The position numbers and the translations under genes are program-made. A stretch of DNA of 64,000 nucleotides from an uncultured Prevotella sp. (GTDB taxonomy: Bacteria; Bacteroidota; Bacteroidia; Bacteroidales; Bacteroidaceae). The stretch is from NCBI GenBank assembly GCA_900322175.1, contig ONYZ01000015.1, forward strand, positions 1 through 64,000, written 5' to 3'. Below, in pieces: positions 8,667 to 20,237 of the stretch. Position 1 is the first letter of the stretch. The number at the start of each line of letters is the position of its first letter. The notes under the pieces are model-generated. The model was not told where the DNA came from. It made no database searches and saw only the letters and a list, made by a program, of their open reading frames with translations.

Positions 8667-11600
8667 ATGAAGAAGTTTTTATATCATATTAGTAAGAAGT
8701 TATTTACTCTTATTGCTTTCCTAACAATGTTTACGGGAGCAAAAGCAGATAATATGGAAGCCGTTTATTCGATTGATTACTCAAATTACACAGGTTTCCC
8801 ATTCTATGTGATGGGCTATGTGCCTGAGTGGTATGATGGTATAATGACTGACTTTGGTGCCGACTATCGGTATGAGACATTGGATAATGAGGACGGAGCA
8901 ACTAGCGACGTTATCGTTACAACTGAGAGTGGTGTGGGGTACTACAAGATTCAGAATGACAAGCCACGATGGCATCAGTATTTCATTGCCGATAGAATCT
9001 ATACAAAAATAGGAGAGTCATACACTGTCAAGGCATTGGTCAGAGTTTCAAAAGCATGTAGCATAAACGTCAACATGGGCTGGGGTTGGGACGAAGGTCA
9101 GCAATCCATAGCCAATGTTTACATCCCTGCAAGTAAAGATTTCCAGGAACTTGAGTGGAAACATACCGACATCGGTAGTTCATCTTGCTTCCTTGTTGCT
9201 CAACCTGGGACAACAACTGCAACAATAGAGTGGAAAAGTCTAACTGTTTCTCATGAAGAGAAGGAGCAACAACCTGTTACATGGCAGGAGTGGCTAACAA
9301 ATGATGGTAAGTCTATCGTTTCAGGTGAAGCAACTGAGAGTAAGTATATGGGTGATGCCGAGACCCCATGGCCTACATGGGCTCTTGAGCAGACAGATGG
9401 AGTTAACATCAACTGGAGAACCGACCGAGCTCCTGAAATTTGCGCATGGTCTCTGACCATGGGTAGGAATAATGACAGCGGTACACTAGATTGGGCAGTA
9501 TTAGACGGCAGAGCCCGTCCATATCCTGCTGACATCGAAACAGAAGCAGGAAATAAAAGCAATCACGTGTTTGCCGTTCATGTTGATCAAATTGCCCAAA
9601 TTTATGATGAAGAAAATTCAATCACATGGTCAAACCAGTTCTGGATTCAGGCTCCTAGAGCTTTTAAGGAAGGCGAACAGATAAGAATTAAGTTCCGTTA
9701 TAAAGCTGAGCACCCTTGTACTGTAGGTACTCAGTGGCACAAGAAGAATCCATCCGACTATAACGATTGGAATGCTGTTGGTGATGTTAGTTTCACAGGA
9801 AAATGGCAGGAATTTGATAAGACTCTCACAATGAATGTTAGTGGCACTTACTCACTTGCATTCAATCTGTGTTCTGATGAAACAAATGGCCGCACACCTA
9901 ATGTATTCTATTTCGATGATCTCTCCTGGCAGACTATGACACTTGACGAGGGATACTTCGTTGCTGGTGCTAACACTAAAACAGGCCTTGATTACGATTT
10001 AGACAACGCCATTGAGTTCAAGCCAAAAGCAAATGATGAGAGTGTATTTGTCGCTACTATTGGTACAAGAGGTAACGCATCCTCATATGTTAATCAGGTT
10101 ATGATTTCAACAGTTCGCGGCGATAATGCTTCATTCAGGACTTTTACAATAAAACCTTCAGGTACTATCAAAAATAACCCAGACCTTTGGTTCGACTATG
10201 AAGCAGCAAGTAATGCGAAGATTACTTTACCTAGCAGTGGTGTATGGCAGATAACAATTGATTCTCATCGTGATCAGATTAACTTCGTAATGCTTGAGGG
10301 GAATACACAGGTACTCCCTGAAATAAATCCCAACCCAACACAGATTGTTGTACATGGTCAGGAGAGGGATGACCTAGCAGATGATGGTGGCACTGGATGT
10401 GCTTGGGATAACCAGTTCTTTATTATTGCAAACCGTGTAGTAGCTGCTGGAGAAACAACTATTATTAAGTTCAAATATAGAAGCTCTATTAATGCAAAGA
10501 CTACAACACAGTGCCATAGCGAACCTGGTGGTTACATCCATTGGGCAGCTATCGGTGACGTAAACTTCGAAAGTGATTGGCAGCAGTTCGAACGTACATT
10601 CACTATACCAACACAGTGTGATGGTAGTGAGGGCAAGCAGTTCAAAACTATCGCATTCAATATGGCAGAAATCAAGGAGGCTTGTAATTATTATATCAAG
10701 GATGTGATTTGGATGCTTGAAGATGGTACAGAGTCTCTGATTGATCAGACTGGTTCAAACAACTTCTACGTAAAGGAGGGGGCTGGTACAGCCCCACGCC
10801 CGTACGATACATATATAGAACCAAGTATATACAAACTGTCAATCAATGCTACAGGTAAAGGAACTGTTACCTATAATGGCGTTTCTATAAAAAACGACAC
10901 CCACACATTTGAAATTGATGAAGGATTATCGGCTACTATCACATTAACACCTGATGATGGTTATAGAGTTAAGAGTCTGACAGTTAATAATACAAATGTA
11001 ACGTCAAGCATCTCTAATAATCAGTATACAATTAGTAGTATCAGTGCAAATACTAATGTAGAAGCCGAGTTCGAAGCAATACCACCTACTACCTATACTT
11101 TATCAATCAAAGCTACAGGTAACGGATCAGTAAGTTACGGTGATAATTCTGTCAAAGATAAGACTAGCACATTCACCGTTAACGAAGGGATTTCTGTAAC
11201 CATCACATTGACACCAGATGATGGTTATAGAGTTAAGAGTCTGACAGTTAATAGCACAGATGTTACATCAAGCATCTCTAATAATCAGTATACAATTAGT
11301 AGTATCAGTGCAAATACTAATGTAGAAGCAGAGTTTGAAGCAATTCCACCTACTACATATACATTGTCTATAAAAGCCTCTGGTAATGGATCAGTAAGAT
11401 ATGGTGATACTTCTATTAAAGGCAAGACCAGCACATTCACAGTAATTGAAGGAACTTCAGTAGATCTTATAATAATTCCTGACGACGCTTATCTGTTAAA
11501 AAGTTTTATCATAAACGATACTGATGTAACCGCCAATATTGTGAATAATAAGTATACCATCAGCAATATTAATGAAGACATAACAGTTGAAGTACAATTC

Positions 11601-12725
11601 AAGGCTGTCGAAGCAATCACATATAGCGGAATGGAGTTTAAAGTAACTTCAACAGAACAAAAAGAGGTAGTAGTAGCAAAGGGTAACTATGGATTATGGA
11701 TAGAAGTACCTGAAACTGTTTCTGCTTATAACTCTACATGGACTGTGAAAGGATTCGAAGATGGTGGTTTTGAATCGGCAAGCCAACTAGCAGCAGTTAT
11801 TTGGAACCCACAGGTAAAATTCAAGGAAAAAGTTACTAATCCAAACATGCTTTTGTATTTAAAGGCAGCAGATTATGCTCCAACTGAAGTGAAGAATGTA
11901 ATTGTAAACGGCAAGGCAAAAAGCATCACGCTTACTGATGCTGCTAGTGGGAATAACTTCTATTGCCCACAAGAGTTTACAGCAGAGCTGATAACATACG
12001 AGCACAACTATAGCATGAAGACAGGTTATAGCACTTGTCAAGGATGGGAAACAATCGTACTTCCATTCGATGTGACCGTGGTGACCAATAATATCGGTAC
12101 AGAGCTTGTGCCTCACACGCAATGGACTCTTGGCGACAGTAAGCGCCCATTCTGGCTATGTAGTATGAATGAGGATGGATGGAAGAATGAGTCTGCCATC
12201 AAAGCAAACACTCCATACATCATCAGTATGCCAAACAATGAGAACTATGATGCTACATATAACATCACAGGAAATATTGTGTTTAGCGCGTCGAATGTGA
12301 CAGTTCATACCTCTGATAATCTCGTAAGTAGTAAACGAGGGCACCGTAACTTTGTACCAAACTATCAGAATACTGATAGAAGTTCTGACATTTATGCTCT
12401 AAATGTAAACAATTTATGGAGCACTAATACAGATAGTAATCTAGCAGAAGGAAGTGCGTTTATCAGAGATTCAAGACAGGTAAGACCATTCGAGGCTTAC
12501 ATGACGATTGATAGCGGTGGCGGTACCACTCGCAGCATCAATATCTTTGATGACAATGAAACTACTGGCATTATGAATCTGCCATTAGCTTACAAGAATA
12601 AAGATGGTGTAATCAGAGTATATTCACTATCAGGCATGTTGCTTAAACAGGGTAAAGACGAAAAGATACTCAACGACTTGCCAAATGGAGTATACGTAGT
12701 AAATGGTAAGAAAATTATCAAATAA
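8667..12725 (+). CDS. Large secreted protein with CBM-like domains and InlB-like repeats
   Basis: I chose the ATG at 8667 rather than the in-frame codon at 8637, because it places a proper signal peptide first (MKKFLYHISKK, hydrophobic core, TGAKA) and avoids overlap with the lipoprotein gene. The 1352-residue protein has about 700 residues of jelly-roll-like modules with recurring W-Q-E-F/F-D-D-L patterns, like carbohydrate-binding modules of the CBM4/9 type. Then come three tandem 87-residue repeats (nt 10830-11620, unit TLTPDDGYRVKSLTVN) of the InlB B-repeat kind. The tail carries IRVYSLSGMLLKQG, then GVYVVNGKK, a Bacteroidetes-type sorting tail shared with the proteins at 2 and 766. No catalytic motif is recognised. 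Binding or adhesion is inferred. Confidence 0.75.
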   Translation: MKKFLYHISKKLFTLIAFLTMFTGAKADNMEAVYSIDYSNYTGFPFYVMGYVPEWYDGIMTDFGADYRYETLDNEDGATSDVIVTTESGVGYYKIQNDKPRWHQYFIADRIYTKIGESYTVKALVRVSKACSINVNMGWGWDEGQQSIANVYIPASKDFQELEWKHTDIGSSSCFLVAQPGTTTATIEWKSLTVSHEEKEQQPVTWQEWLTNDGKSIVSGEATESKYMGDAETPWPTWALEQTDGVNINWRTDRAPEICAWSLTMGRNNDSGTLDWAVLDGRARPYPADIETEAGNKSNHVFAVHVDQIAQIYDEENSITWSNQFWIQAPRAFKEGEQIRIKFRYKAEHPCTVGTQWHKKNPSDYNDWNAVGDVSFTGKWQEFDKTLTMNVSGTYSLAFNLCSDETNGRTPNVFYFDDLSWQTMTLDEGYFVAGANTKTGLDYDLDNAIEFKPKANDESVFVATIGTRGNASSYVNQVMISTVRGDNASFRTFTIKPSGTIKNNPDLWFDYEAASNAKITLPSSGVWQITIDSHRDQINFVMLEGNTQVLPEINPNPTQIVVHGQERDDLADDGGTGCAWDNQFFIIANRVVAAGETTIIKFKYRSSINAKTTTQCHSEPGGYIHWAAIGDVNFESDWQQFERTFTIPTQCDGSEGKQFKTIAFNMAEIKEACNYYIKDVIWMLEDGTESLIDQTGSNNFYVKEGAGTAPRPYDTYIEPSIYKLSINATGKGTVTYNGVSIKNDTHTFEIDEGLSATITLTPDDGYRVKSLTVNNTNVTSSISNNQYTISSISANTNVEAEFEAIPPTTYTLSIKATGNGSVSYGDNSVKDKTSTFTVNEGISVTITLTPDDGYRVKSLTVNSTDVTSSISNNQYTISSISANTNVEAEFEAIPPTTYTLSIKASGNGSVRYGDTSIKGKTSTFTVIEGTSVDLIIIPDDAYLLKSFIINDTDVTANIVNNKYTISNINEDITVEVQFKAVEAITYSGMEFKVTSTEQKEVVVAKGNYGLWIEVPETVSAYNSTWTVKGFEDGGFESASQLAAVIWNPQVKFKEKVTNPNMLLYLKAADYAPTEVKNVIVNGKAKSITLTDAASGNNFYCPQEFTAELITYEHNYSMKTGYSTCQGWETIVLPFDVTVVTNNIGTELVPHTQWTLGDSKRPFWLCSMNEDGWKNESAIKANTPYIISMPNNENYDATYNITGNIVFSASNVTVHTSDNLVSSKRGHRNFVPNYQNTDRSSDIYALNVNNLWSTNTDSNLAEGSAFIRDSRQVRPFEAYMTIDSGGGTTRSINIFDDNETTGIMNLPLAYKNKDGVIRVYSLSGMLLKQGKDEKILNDLPNGVYVVNGKKIIK
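10830..11620 (+). repeat. Three tandem 261-bp coding repeats
   Basis: The units begin near 10830, 11091 and 11352. The first two are almost identical at DNA level from about 10943 to 11090 against 11204 to 11351, including silent positions, which indicates recent duplication or gene conversion. The third unit is more diverged. Confidence 0.8.
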
Positions 12726-12741
12726 ACTATTGATTGAAAAC

Positions 12742-12783
12742 ACAAAGTTGGGGTGGCGTTGATGTCACTCCAACTTTGTTTAT
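12742..12783 (+). terminator. Rho-independent terminator
   Basis: A 14-bp stem, ACAAAGTTGGGGTG (12742-12755) with CACTCCAACTTTGT (12766-12779) and one G-U pair, is followed by a T-rich stretch. It closes the 6148-12725 cluster. Confidence 0.75.
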
Positions 12784-12850
12784 TAACAAGTAACCAATTC
12801 AGAACTTCACAGCACTTAAGCGGCTAACTATAGTTTTTTTTGTTTGTTTC

Positions 12851-12881
12851 TTGGTGCTTTGGGATTTTTTTTGTACCTTTG
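12851..12881 (+). promoter_or_regulatory. Bacteroidetes-type promoter for the ABC-F gene
   Basis: TTG at 12851-12853, a 20-bp spacer, and TACCTTTG at 12874-12881 match the consensus. The start codon follows 33 bp downstream. Confidence 0.7.
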
Positions 12882-12893
12882 CACCCCAAATAA

Positions 12894-14526
<1,633 letters not shown>

Positions 14527-14528
<2 letters not shown>

Positions 14529-14565
14529 TTGATAATTGACAGTTGATAATTGACAATTGATAATT
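14527..14565. repeat. Heptamer array (5 units plus 4 bp) on the ABC-F stop codon
   Basis: The units read AATTGAT, AATTGAC, AGTTGAT, AATTGAC, AATTGAT, AATT. The first unit overlaps the TAA stop. This is one of about sixteen arrays of this family in the window. Confidence 0.8.
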
Positions 14566-14614
14566 AGGCACAGTTTTTGCATTAAAACAAGCAGAACATT
14601 TAAACAACGCTATT

Positions 14615-15193
14615 ATGACAGAAAAAGATATCAACATCGAAGAGGCGGAGACTCTGAACGAGGAGCCAGTGGAGCAGACTGACAAAGAGGCAGAAGAGAC
14701 AGTTGCTGCCGAGGGAACTGCCAAGGATGAAGAGGAAGAAAAAGACCCTCTGGAGAAGGCACTAGAAGAGGTTGCAGAACTGAAGAACCAGTTGCTGTAC
14801 AAGGCAGCCGAATTTGACAACTACCGCAAGCGCACACTGAAGGAGCGTGCCGAACTGATACTGAACGGCGGCGAGAAGGTGATAACTGCCATTCTGCCTG
14901 TGCTCGACGACATGGAGCGTGCTATCGCCAACGGTAGCAAGACCGATGATCCACAGGTGCTGCGCGAGGGTATGGAACTGATTTACCAGAAGTTCGTAAA
15001 GACACTCGAAGGTCAGGGGGTAAGCAAGATTGAGACTAAGGATGCCGACTTTGACACCGACCTGCACGAAGCTGTAGCAATGGTTCCTGGCATGGGCGAT
15101 GACAAAAAGGGAAAGGTTATCGACTGCCTACAGGAGGGATACAAGCTTAACGACAAAGTAATCCGCCACGCCAAAGTGGCAGTAGGACAGTAA
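14615..15193 (+). CDS. grpE: Nucleotide exchange factor GrpE
   Basis: The 192-residue protein has an acidic N-terminal tail (about residues 1-50, rich in E and D), then a long coiled-coil helix (about 45-80). KAAEFDNYRKRTLKERAEL is the GrpE hallmark, and the C-terminal beta domain ends KVIRHAKVAVG. GrpE releases ADP from DnaK. Its position directly before dnaJ supports the call; dnaK is not in the window. A heptamer array of 34 bp fills the gap to dnaJ. Confidence 0.95.
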   Translation: MTEKDINIEEAETLNEEPVEQTDKEAEETVAAEGTAKDEEEEKDPLEKALEEVAELKNQLLYKAAEFDNYRKRTLKERAELILNGGEKVITAILPVLDDMERAIANGSKTDDPQVLREGMELIYQKFVKTLEGQGVSKIETKDADFDTDLHEAVAMVPGMGDDKKGKVIDCLQEGYKLNDKVIRHAKVAVGQ

Positions 15194-15195
15194 GT

Positions 15196-15229
15196 AATTG
15201 ATAATTGACAATTGAAAATTGACAATTAA
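15196..15229. repeat. Heptamer array between grpE and dnaJ
   Basis: The units read AATTGAT, AATTGAC, AATTGAA, AATTGAC, then AATTAA abutting the dnaJ ATG. The array occupies the whole region where a ribosome binding site would be expected. Confidence 0.8.
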
Positions 15230-16390
15230 ATGGCACAGAAGCGAGATTATTACGAGGTGCTGGGCGTCCAGAAGGGCGCAACAGAAGACGAAATCAAGAA
15301 AGCGTATCGAAAGATAGCCATCAAGTATCACCCCGACCGTAACCCCGGTGACAAGGAAGCTGAGGAGAAATTTAAGGAAGCGGCTGAGGCATACAACGTG
15401 CTGCACGATCCAAAGACACGTCAGCAGTACGACCAGTTCGGATTCGACGGTCCTAACATGGGCGGTGGATTCGGCGGTTTCGGCGGATTCGAGACCAATA
15501 TGAACATGGACGACATCTTCTCTATGTTCGGTGACATCTTCGGTGGTCATGGTTTCGGCGGATTCGGCGGAGGTCAGCGCCGTCAGCAGCAACACCGCGG
15601 TAGTGACCTGCGACTTAAGGTGAAGTTAACACTCGAAGAAATCAACACCGGTGTAACCAAGAAGTTCAAAGTGCGCAAGGATATCCCATGCCCACACTGC
15701 AATGGTAGCGGTGCAGAGGCTGGCAGCACTAAGGAGCAGTGTCCCACATGTCATGGTCAAGGTTACATCACCCACACCACCCAAAGCATCTTCGGTATGA
15801 TGCAGCAGCAGAGCGTTTGCCCCACCTGTAACGGCGAAGGCCAGGTGATAAAGAACAAATGTAAGCACTGTGGCGGTAATGGTATAGAAAAGGGCGAGGA
15901 AGTAGTAGAGATAAACATCCCCGCAGGTGTAGCCGAAGGTATGGTAGTAAACGTGCCAGGCAAGGGAAATGCCGGCAAGCGCAATGGCATATCAGGCGAC
16001 ATCCAGGTATTTATCGAGGAAGAACCAAACCAGACATTTGTTCGCGACGGCAACGACCTGATCTACAACCTGCTACTCGACTTCCCCACAGCAGCACTGG
16101 GTGGCGAAGTAGAGATACCTACCATCGAGGGTAATAAACTGAAGGTAAAACTGGATAATGGAACCCAGCCAGGAAAGACCCTGCGCCTACGCGGTAAGGG
16201 ACTGCCTGCCGTACAAGGCTACGGAAGCGGACGCGGCGACCTGGTAGTGAACATTAGCGTGTATGTGCCTAAGACCCTGACCAAGGAGGAGAAAAAGGCC
16301 ATTGAGCAGTTCAAGACCAGCGACAACTTCAAGGGCGACAAGCAGACTCGCGACTCAATCTTCCAGAAATTCAAGAATTACTTTAATTAA
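15230..16390 (+). CDS. dnaJ: Chaperone DnaJ (Hsp40)
   Basis: The 386-residue protein has the full type I layout. The J domain with HPD is in residues 1-70 ([10 protein letters not shown]). A glycine- and phenylalanine-rich linker follows (about 78-125). Four CxxCxGxG zinc repeats are present ([32 protein letters not shown]; about 150-220), then the two substrate-binding beta domains. It delivers unfolded substrates to DnaK and stimulates its ATPase. The length is normal for the family. Confidence 0.97.
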   Translation: MAQKRDYYEVLGVQKGATEDEIKKAYRKIAIKYHPDRNPGDKEAEEKFKEAAEAYNVLHDPKTRQQYDQFGFDGPNMGGGFGGFGGFETNMNMDDIFSMFGDIFGGHGFGGFGGGQRRQQQHRGSDLRLKVKLTLEEINTGVTKKFKVRKDIPCPHCNGSGAEAGSTKEQCPTCHGQGYITHTTQSIFGMMQQQSVCPTCNGEGQVIKNKCKHCGGNGIEKGEEVVEINIPAGVAEGMVVNVPGKGNAGKRNGISGDIQVFIEEEPNQTFVRDGNDLIYNLLLDFPTAALGGEVEIPTIEGNKLKVKLDNGTQPGKTLRLRGKGLPAVQGYGSGRGDLVVNISVYVPKTLTKEEKKAIEQFKTSDNFKGDKQTRDSIFQKFKNYFN

Positions 16391-16409
16391 TATATTAAAA
16401 GGTATAGCT

Positions 16410-17723
16410 ATGACATATCAGGAAACGTGTGAATACCTGTTCAACCAACTGCCAATGTTTGAGAAACAGGGTGCCGACGGCTACAAGGAGGGTCTTGACA
16501 ACAGTCATGCACTTGACAAGCATTTCAACCATCCGCACAAGAAGTATCTCACGATACACGTGGCTGGCACCAACGGCAAGGGTTCATGTGCTCACACGCT
16601 TTCTGCAGTTCTGCAGATGTGCGGCTACAAGGTAGGACTATACACTTCGCCACATCTGGTTGACTTCAGCGAGCGCATTCGCGTGAATGGTCAGCCTATC
16701 AGCGAGGAGTATGTAGTCGACTTTGTAGAGAAGGAGAAATCATTCTTCGAGCCTCTGTATCCTTCATTCTTTGAACTCACTACGGCAATGGCATTCAATT
16801 ACTTTGCCGAGATGAACGTTGACATAGCTGTGATAGAAGTTGGACTGGGCGGACGCATGGACTGCACCAACATCATCACCCCTATCCTATCGGTTATCAC
16901 AAATATCGGCATGGACCATACCCAGTTCCTGGGCACTTCGCTTGAGCAGATTGCGATGGAGAAGGCTGGTATTATTAAGAAAGGTGTGCCCGTGGTAATC
17001 GGTGAGACCACCCCCGAAACACGAATGGTGTTCGAGGCACTCGCAAACGAGAAAAAAGCTCCAATCACATTTGCTGAGGATAACAAGCAGATTATCTCTG
17101 CTTCGATAGGTGCTAAAGGAATAGAATACCAGACCAAGAGTTTCGGAATAATAAACGGAGAACTGAACGGAAGCTATCAGGAAAAGAACGCAAACACCAT
17201 ACTATGCGCTATACAGCAGCTTGAAGCTATGGGCTATATGCACGCCACAAAGTGCGAGGCCAATACAAATTGCCAGAACCGTGAAGTACGCCAAGGTTTT
17301 CTGCACGTATGCAACCTGACTGGACTGAAGGGACGCTGGCAGAAGGTGAGCGAGGCACCACTGACTATCTGTGACACAGGTCACAATGTGCCAGGGTGGA
17401 TATATCTGAGCAAACAACTCAAGAATATAAAATGCAACCGAATGCATATAGTGTTTGGTATGGTAGACGACAAAGACATACAAGGTGTGATGGACCTGCT
17501 ACCACAAAATGCAACGTATTATTTTACAAAAGCCAACAATAAAAGATCTATTTCGGAGAATGTATTGAAGCTATACGGACATGGCAAAAAGCTGATTGGC
17601 GATGCCTATCCTGACGTAAAATCGGCCTACGAAGCAGCAAAGGCTGTTGCAGATAATAACGACTTTGTGTTCGTTGGAGGTAGCAGTTATGTGGTAGCAG
17701 ACCTGCTAAAAAACTGTATTTAG
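16410..17723 (+). CDS. folC: Bifunctional folylpolyglutamate/dihydrofolate synthase
   Basis: I chose the ATG at 16410; the in-frame extension to 16302 would lie inside dnaJ. The 437-residue Mur-ligase-fold protein has the P-loop HVAGTNGKGSCAHTL (about residues 51-65), YTSPHLVDFSERIRVNG, the metal-binding FFELTTAMAFNYF and the conserved DIAVIEVGLGGRMDCTN. It adds glutamate to folates, and in bifunctional members also makes dihydrofolate from dihydropteroate. It lies 19 bp after dnaJ. Confidence 0.93.
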   Translation: MTYQETCEYLFNQLPMFEKQGADGYKEGLDNSHALDKHFNHPHKKYLTIHVAGTNGKGSCAHTLSAVLQMCGYKVGLYTSPHLVDFSERIRVNGQPISEEYVVDFVEKEKSFFEPLYPSFFELTTAMAFNYFAEMNVDIAVIEVGLGGRMDCTNIITPILSVITNIGMDHTQFLGTSLEQIAMEKAGIIKKGVPVVIGETTPETRMVFEALANEKKAPITFAEDNKQIISASIGAKGIEYQTKSFGIINGELNGSYQEKNANTILCAIQQLEAMGYMHATKCEANTNCQNREVRQGFLHVCNLTGLKGRWQKVSEAPLTICDTGHNVPGWIYLSKQLKNIKCNRMHIVFGMVDDKDIQGVMDLLPQNATYYFTKANNKRSISENVLKLYGHGKKLIGDAYPDVKSAYEAAKAVADNNDFVFVGGSSYVVADLLKNCI

Positions 17724-17787
17724 AGTTTTTTAATACTACAACAACACTTTTTTCGTCGAAACGTTCGTCAATTTCGTTTTTTTTCTG

Positions 17788-17795
17788 TTACTTTG
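17788..17795 (+). promoter_or_regulatory. Probable -7 element for the galactose operon
   Basis: TTACTTTG matches TAnnTTTG at seven of eight positions and lies 35 bp before the mutarotase ATG. The upstream -33 element is unclear. Confidence 0.4.
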
Positions 17796-17830
17796 CAGAA
17801 AAATAAATTTTTAACTAAAAACATAACAAT

Positions 17831-18922
17831 ATGGCGAACACTACAGAGACAGTGAATCTGTGCGGTCTGAAGCGCGAAGACTTCCAGACCACCATCAACG
17901 GTAAAAAAACCGACTTGTACATTCTTAGAAACCGTAAAGGTTATGAAGTGGCTATCTCAAACTACGGAGGTGCCATTTGTGCTATTATGGTTCCTGGCAA
18001 GGATGGCAAAGTAGCTAACGTAATCCAGGGTCACAACGACATCAAGCAGCTGACCAGCGGAAACGAGCCTTACCTCTCTACCCTCATCGGTCGTTGGGGT
18101 AACCGTATCTGCAAAGGACAGTTTACATTGAACGGCAAGGATTACCAACTGGCACTCAACGACGGTCCTAACCACCTGCACGGCGGAAACATCGGTTTCA
18201 ACGCCAAAGTTTGGGACGCGCGCCAGATGGGACCACGATCTTTGGCCCTGCATCGTATTTCATCCTACGGTGAGGAAGGATTCACCGGCGAGCTGGACGT
18301 GACCGTAGAATTTACCTTCACCGACCAGAACGAGCTAGTGATTGAATATCTGGCTACCACAAACAAGAAGACCATCGTGAACCTTACACATCACGCATTC
18401 TTCAGTCTGGCTGGTACCGCTGATCCTACACCAAGCATCAACGACCAGATATGCGAGATTAACGCCGACTTCTATCTGCCTACAGATGCTACAGCTATCC
18501 CAACGGGTGAAATCCTGAAGGTTGAGGGTACTCCATTCGACTTCCGCAAGCCAAAGGCATTCGGACAGGATATCGATGCTGACAACGAGCAGATTAAGTT
18601 TGGTCATGGTTTCGACCACAACTACGTGCTGAACAAGCAGGAAGAGGGCGAACTCTCATTTGCTGCCAAGGTTACCGATCCAAAGAGCGGCCGCACTATG
18701 GAGGTTTACACCACCGAGCCAGGTCTGCAGCTCTACTCAGGCAACTTCCTGAACGGATACAAGGGTGCCAACGGCTGCACATTCCCACATCGTTCGGCAG
18801 TTTGCTTCGAGGCACAGCACTTCCCCGATTCACCAAACCGTCCATACTTCCCAAGCGTAGTACTGAATCCCGGACAGAGATACAAGCAGAAGACTATCTA
18901 CCGTTTCGGTGTAGTTGAGTAA
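17831..18922 (+). CDS. galM: Aldose 1-epimerase (galactose mutarotase)
   Basis: The 363-residue protein lacks a signal peptide, so it is cytosolic. Family motifs are present: YGGAICAIMVPGKDG, GRWGNRICKGQF, NDGPNHLHGG with the conserved His, VNLTHHAFFSLAG with the second catalytic His, TGEILKVEGTPFDFR, and the late Glu in SAVCFEAQHFPDSPN. It interconverts alpha and beta anomers of galactose and related sugars, supplying the alpha form to galactokinase, whose gene is two genes downstream. Confidence 0.95.
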   Translation: MANTTETVNLCGLKREDFQTTINGKKTDLYILRNRKGYEVAISNYGGAICAIMVPGKDGKVANVIQGHNDIKQLTSGNEPYLSTLIGRWGNRICKGQFTLNGKDYQLALNDGPNHLHGGNIGFNAKVWDARQMGPRSLALHRISSYGEEGFTGELDVTVEFTFTDQNELVIEYLATTNKKTIVNLTHHAFFSLAGTADPTPSINDQICEINADFYLPTDATAIPTGEILKVEGTPFDFRKPKAFGQDIDADNEQIKFGHGFDHNYVLNKQEEGELSFAAKVTDPKSGRTMEVYTTEPGLQLYSGNFLNGYKGANGCTFPHRSAVCFEAQHFPDSPNRPYFPSVVLNPGQRYKQKTIYRFGVVE

Positions 18923-18957
18923 TAAACCAAACCATCTATATAAATTATTGACACAAT

Positions 18958-20211
18958 ATGACTGAGACAAATAAGAATGGCAAAGTGATAGCCATTATCA
19001 CGATGTGTTTCATCTTCGCGATGATTAGCTTCGTAACCAACATGGGAGCCCCCTTTGGCAATATATGGGGATTTGAATACCCATTTGCCAAAGCTTGGGG
19101 TAACCTGATGAACTTTGCCGCTTACCTGTTTATGGGTATCCCTGCAGGTAAGATGCTTGCCCTGATTGCACTAATCGTGGGTATTGTAGGTCTTTGCTTC
19201 CAGTATCTTTCAAGCTTGGTTGGTGCAGGTTCTTACGTATTTACGTACGATAGCATACCTGTAGCCCTCAACCTGGTTATCTATCTGCTGGGTGCATTCA
19301 TCTGCGGTTTCTGCGTATGTATGTTGAACACAGTGGTTAACCCAATGCTGAACCTCTTAGGAGGCGGCGGCAACAAGGGTAACCAGCTGATTCAGGTGGG
19401 CGGTACACTGAACTCGCTGACCGGTACACTCACCCCACTGTTGGCTGGTGTGCTGGTAGGTACAGTTACAGCCGAGACCAGCATGGGCGATGTTGCTCCC
19501 CTGCTGTTCATCGGTATAGCAGTATTTGCTATTTCGTTTGTTATCATCAGCCGTGTTACTATCCCTGAGCCTACACTGGGCAAGGTGGCTCCTAAGTACG
19601 AGCGCAGTCCGTTGGCTTTTCGCCATTGTGTGCTGGGCGTAATCGCCATCTTCTTCTACGTAGGTATCGAGATTGGCATCCCTATGGAGCTGAACTTCTA
19701 TGTGACTAAGCTTCCATTCGAAGGTGCAGCAGCAGCCGGCGGTACATTGGCAGCAGCCTACTGGCTCCTGATGATGATCGGTCGTGCATGCTCTAGCGCT
19801 ATCTCTGGTAAGGTTTCTACCAAGACACAGCTCACCACAGTAAGCGCTGTAGCTATCCTGCTGCTCGTGATTGCCATCTTTATGCCCGAGAGTGTAACAA
19901 TCTCGTTCAACGGACATGATGTACCCGCAAAAGCATTCCTTATTCCTGCCTGTGGACTCTGCACATCTGTAATGTGGGGAGGTATCTTCAACCTTTCGGT
20001 AGAGGGTCTGGGCAAGTACACCGAGGCTGCGTCAGGTATCTTCATGACAATGGTAGTTGGTGGTGGTATCATGCCACTCATCCAGGAGGCTATCGCAAAG
20101 TCTGCTGGTGAGATTGTCAGCTACTGGCTTGTTATCGCAATGTTGGCTTATATCCTGTTCTATGCCCTAGTAGGCAGCAAGAATGTGAACACGGATATTA
20201 AGGTTGACTAA
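18958..20211 (+). CDS. MFS sugar permease (FucP/GluP-like, glucose/galactose type)
   Basis: The 417-residue membrane protein has about 12 hydrophobic segments. The FHS-type signature region includes NPMLNLLGGGGNKGNQLIQVGGTLNSLTG, seen here with an insertion of glycines. Its place between galM and galK argues for galactose or glucose import by proton symport. The gap to galM is 35 bp and to galK 26 bp. The substrate is inferred from context. Confidence 0.85.
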   Translation: MTETNKNGKVIAIITMCFIFAMISFVTNMGAPFGNIWGFEYPFAKAWGNLMNFAAYLFMGIPAGKMLALIALIVGIVGLCFQYLSSLVGAGSYVFTYDSIPVALNLVIYLLGAFICGFCVCMLNTVVNPMLNLLGGGGNKGNQLIQVGGTLNSLTGTLTPLLAGVLVGTVTAETSMGDVAPLLFIGIAVFAISFVIISRVTIPEPTLGKVAPKYERSPLAFRHCVLGVIAIFFYVGIEIGIPMELNFYVTKLPFEGAAAAGGTLAAAYWLLMMIGRACSSAISGKVSTKTQLTTVSAVAILLLVIAIFMPESVTISFNGHDVPAKAFLIPACGLCTSVMWGGIFNLSVEGLGKYTEAASGIFMTMVVGGGIMPLIQEAIAKSAGEIVSYWLVIAMLAYILFYALVGSKNVNTDIKVD

Positions 20212-20237
20212 TATTAACCCCTAAAAACATTAAAATT

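Noticed and set aside
16302-16409. N-terminal extension of folC
   Set aside because: It lies within dnaJ in another frame and adds a low-complexity Ser/Arg-rich stretch absent from FolC proteins.
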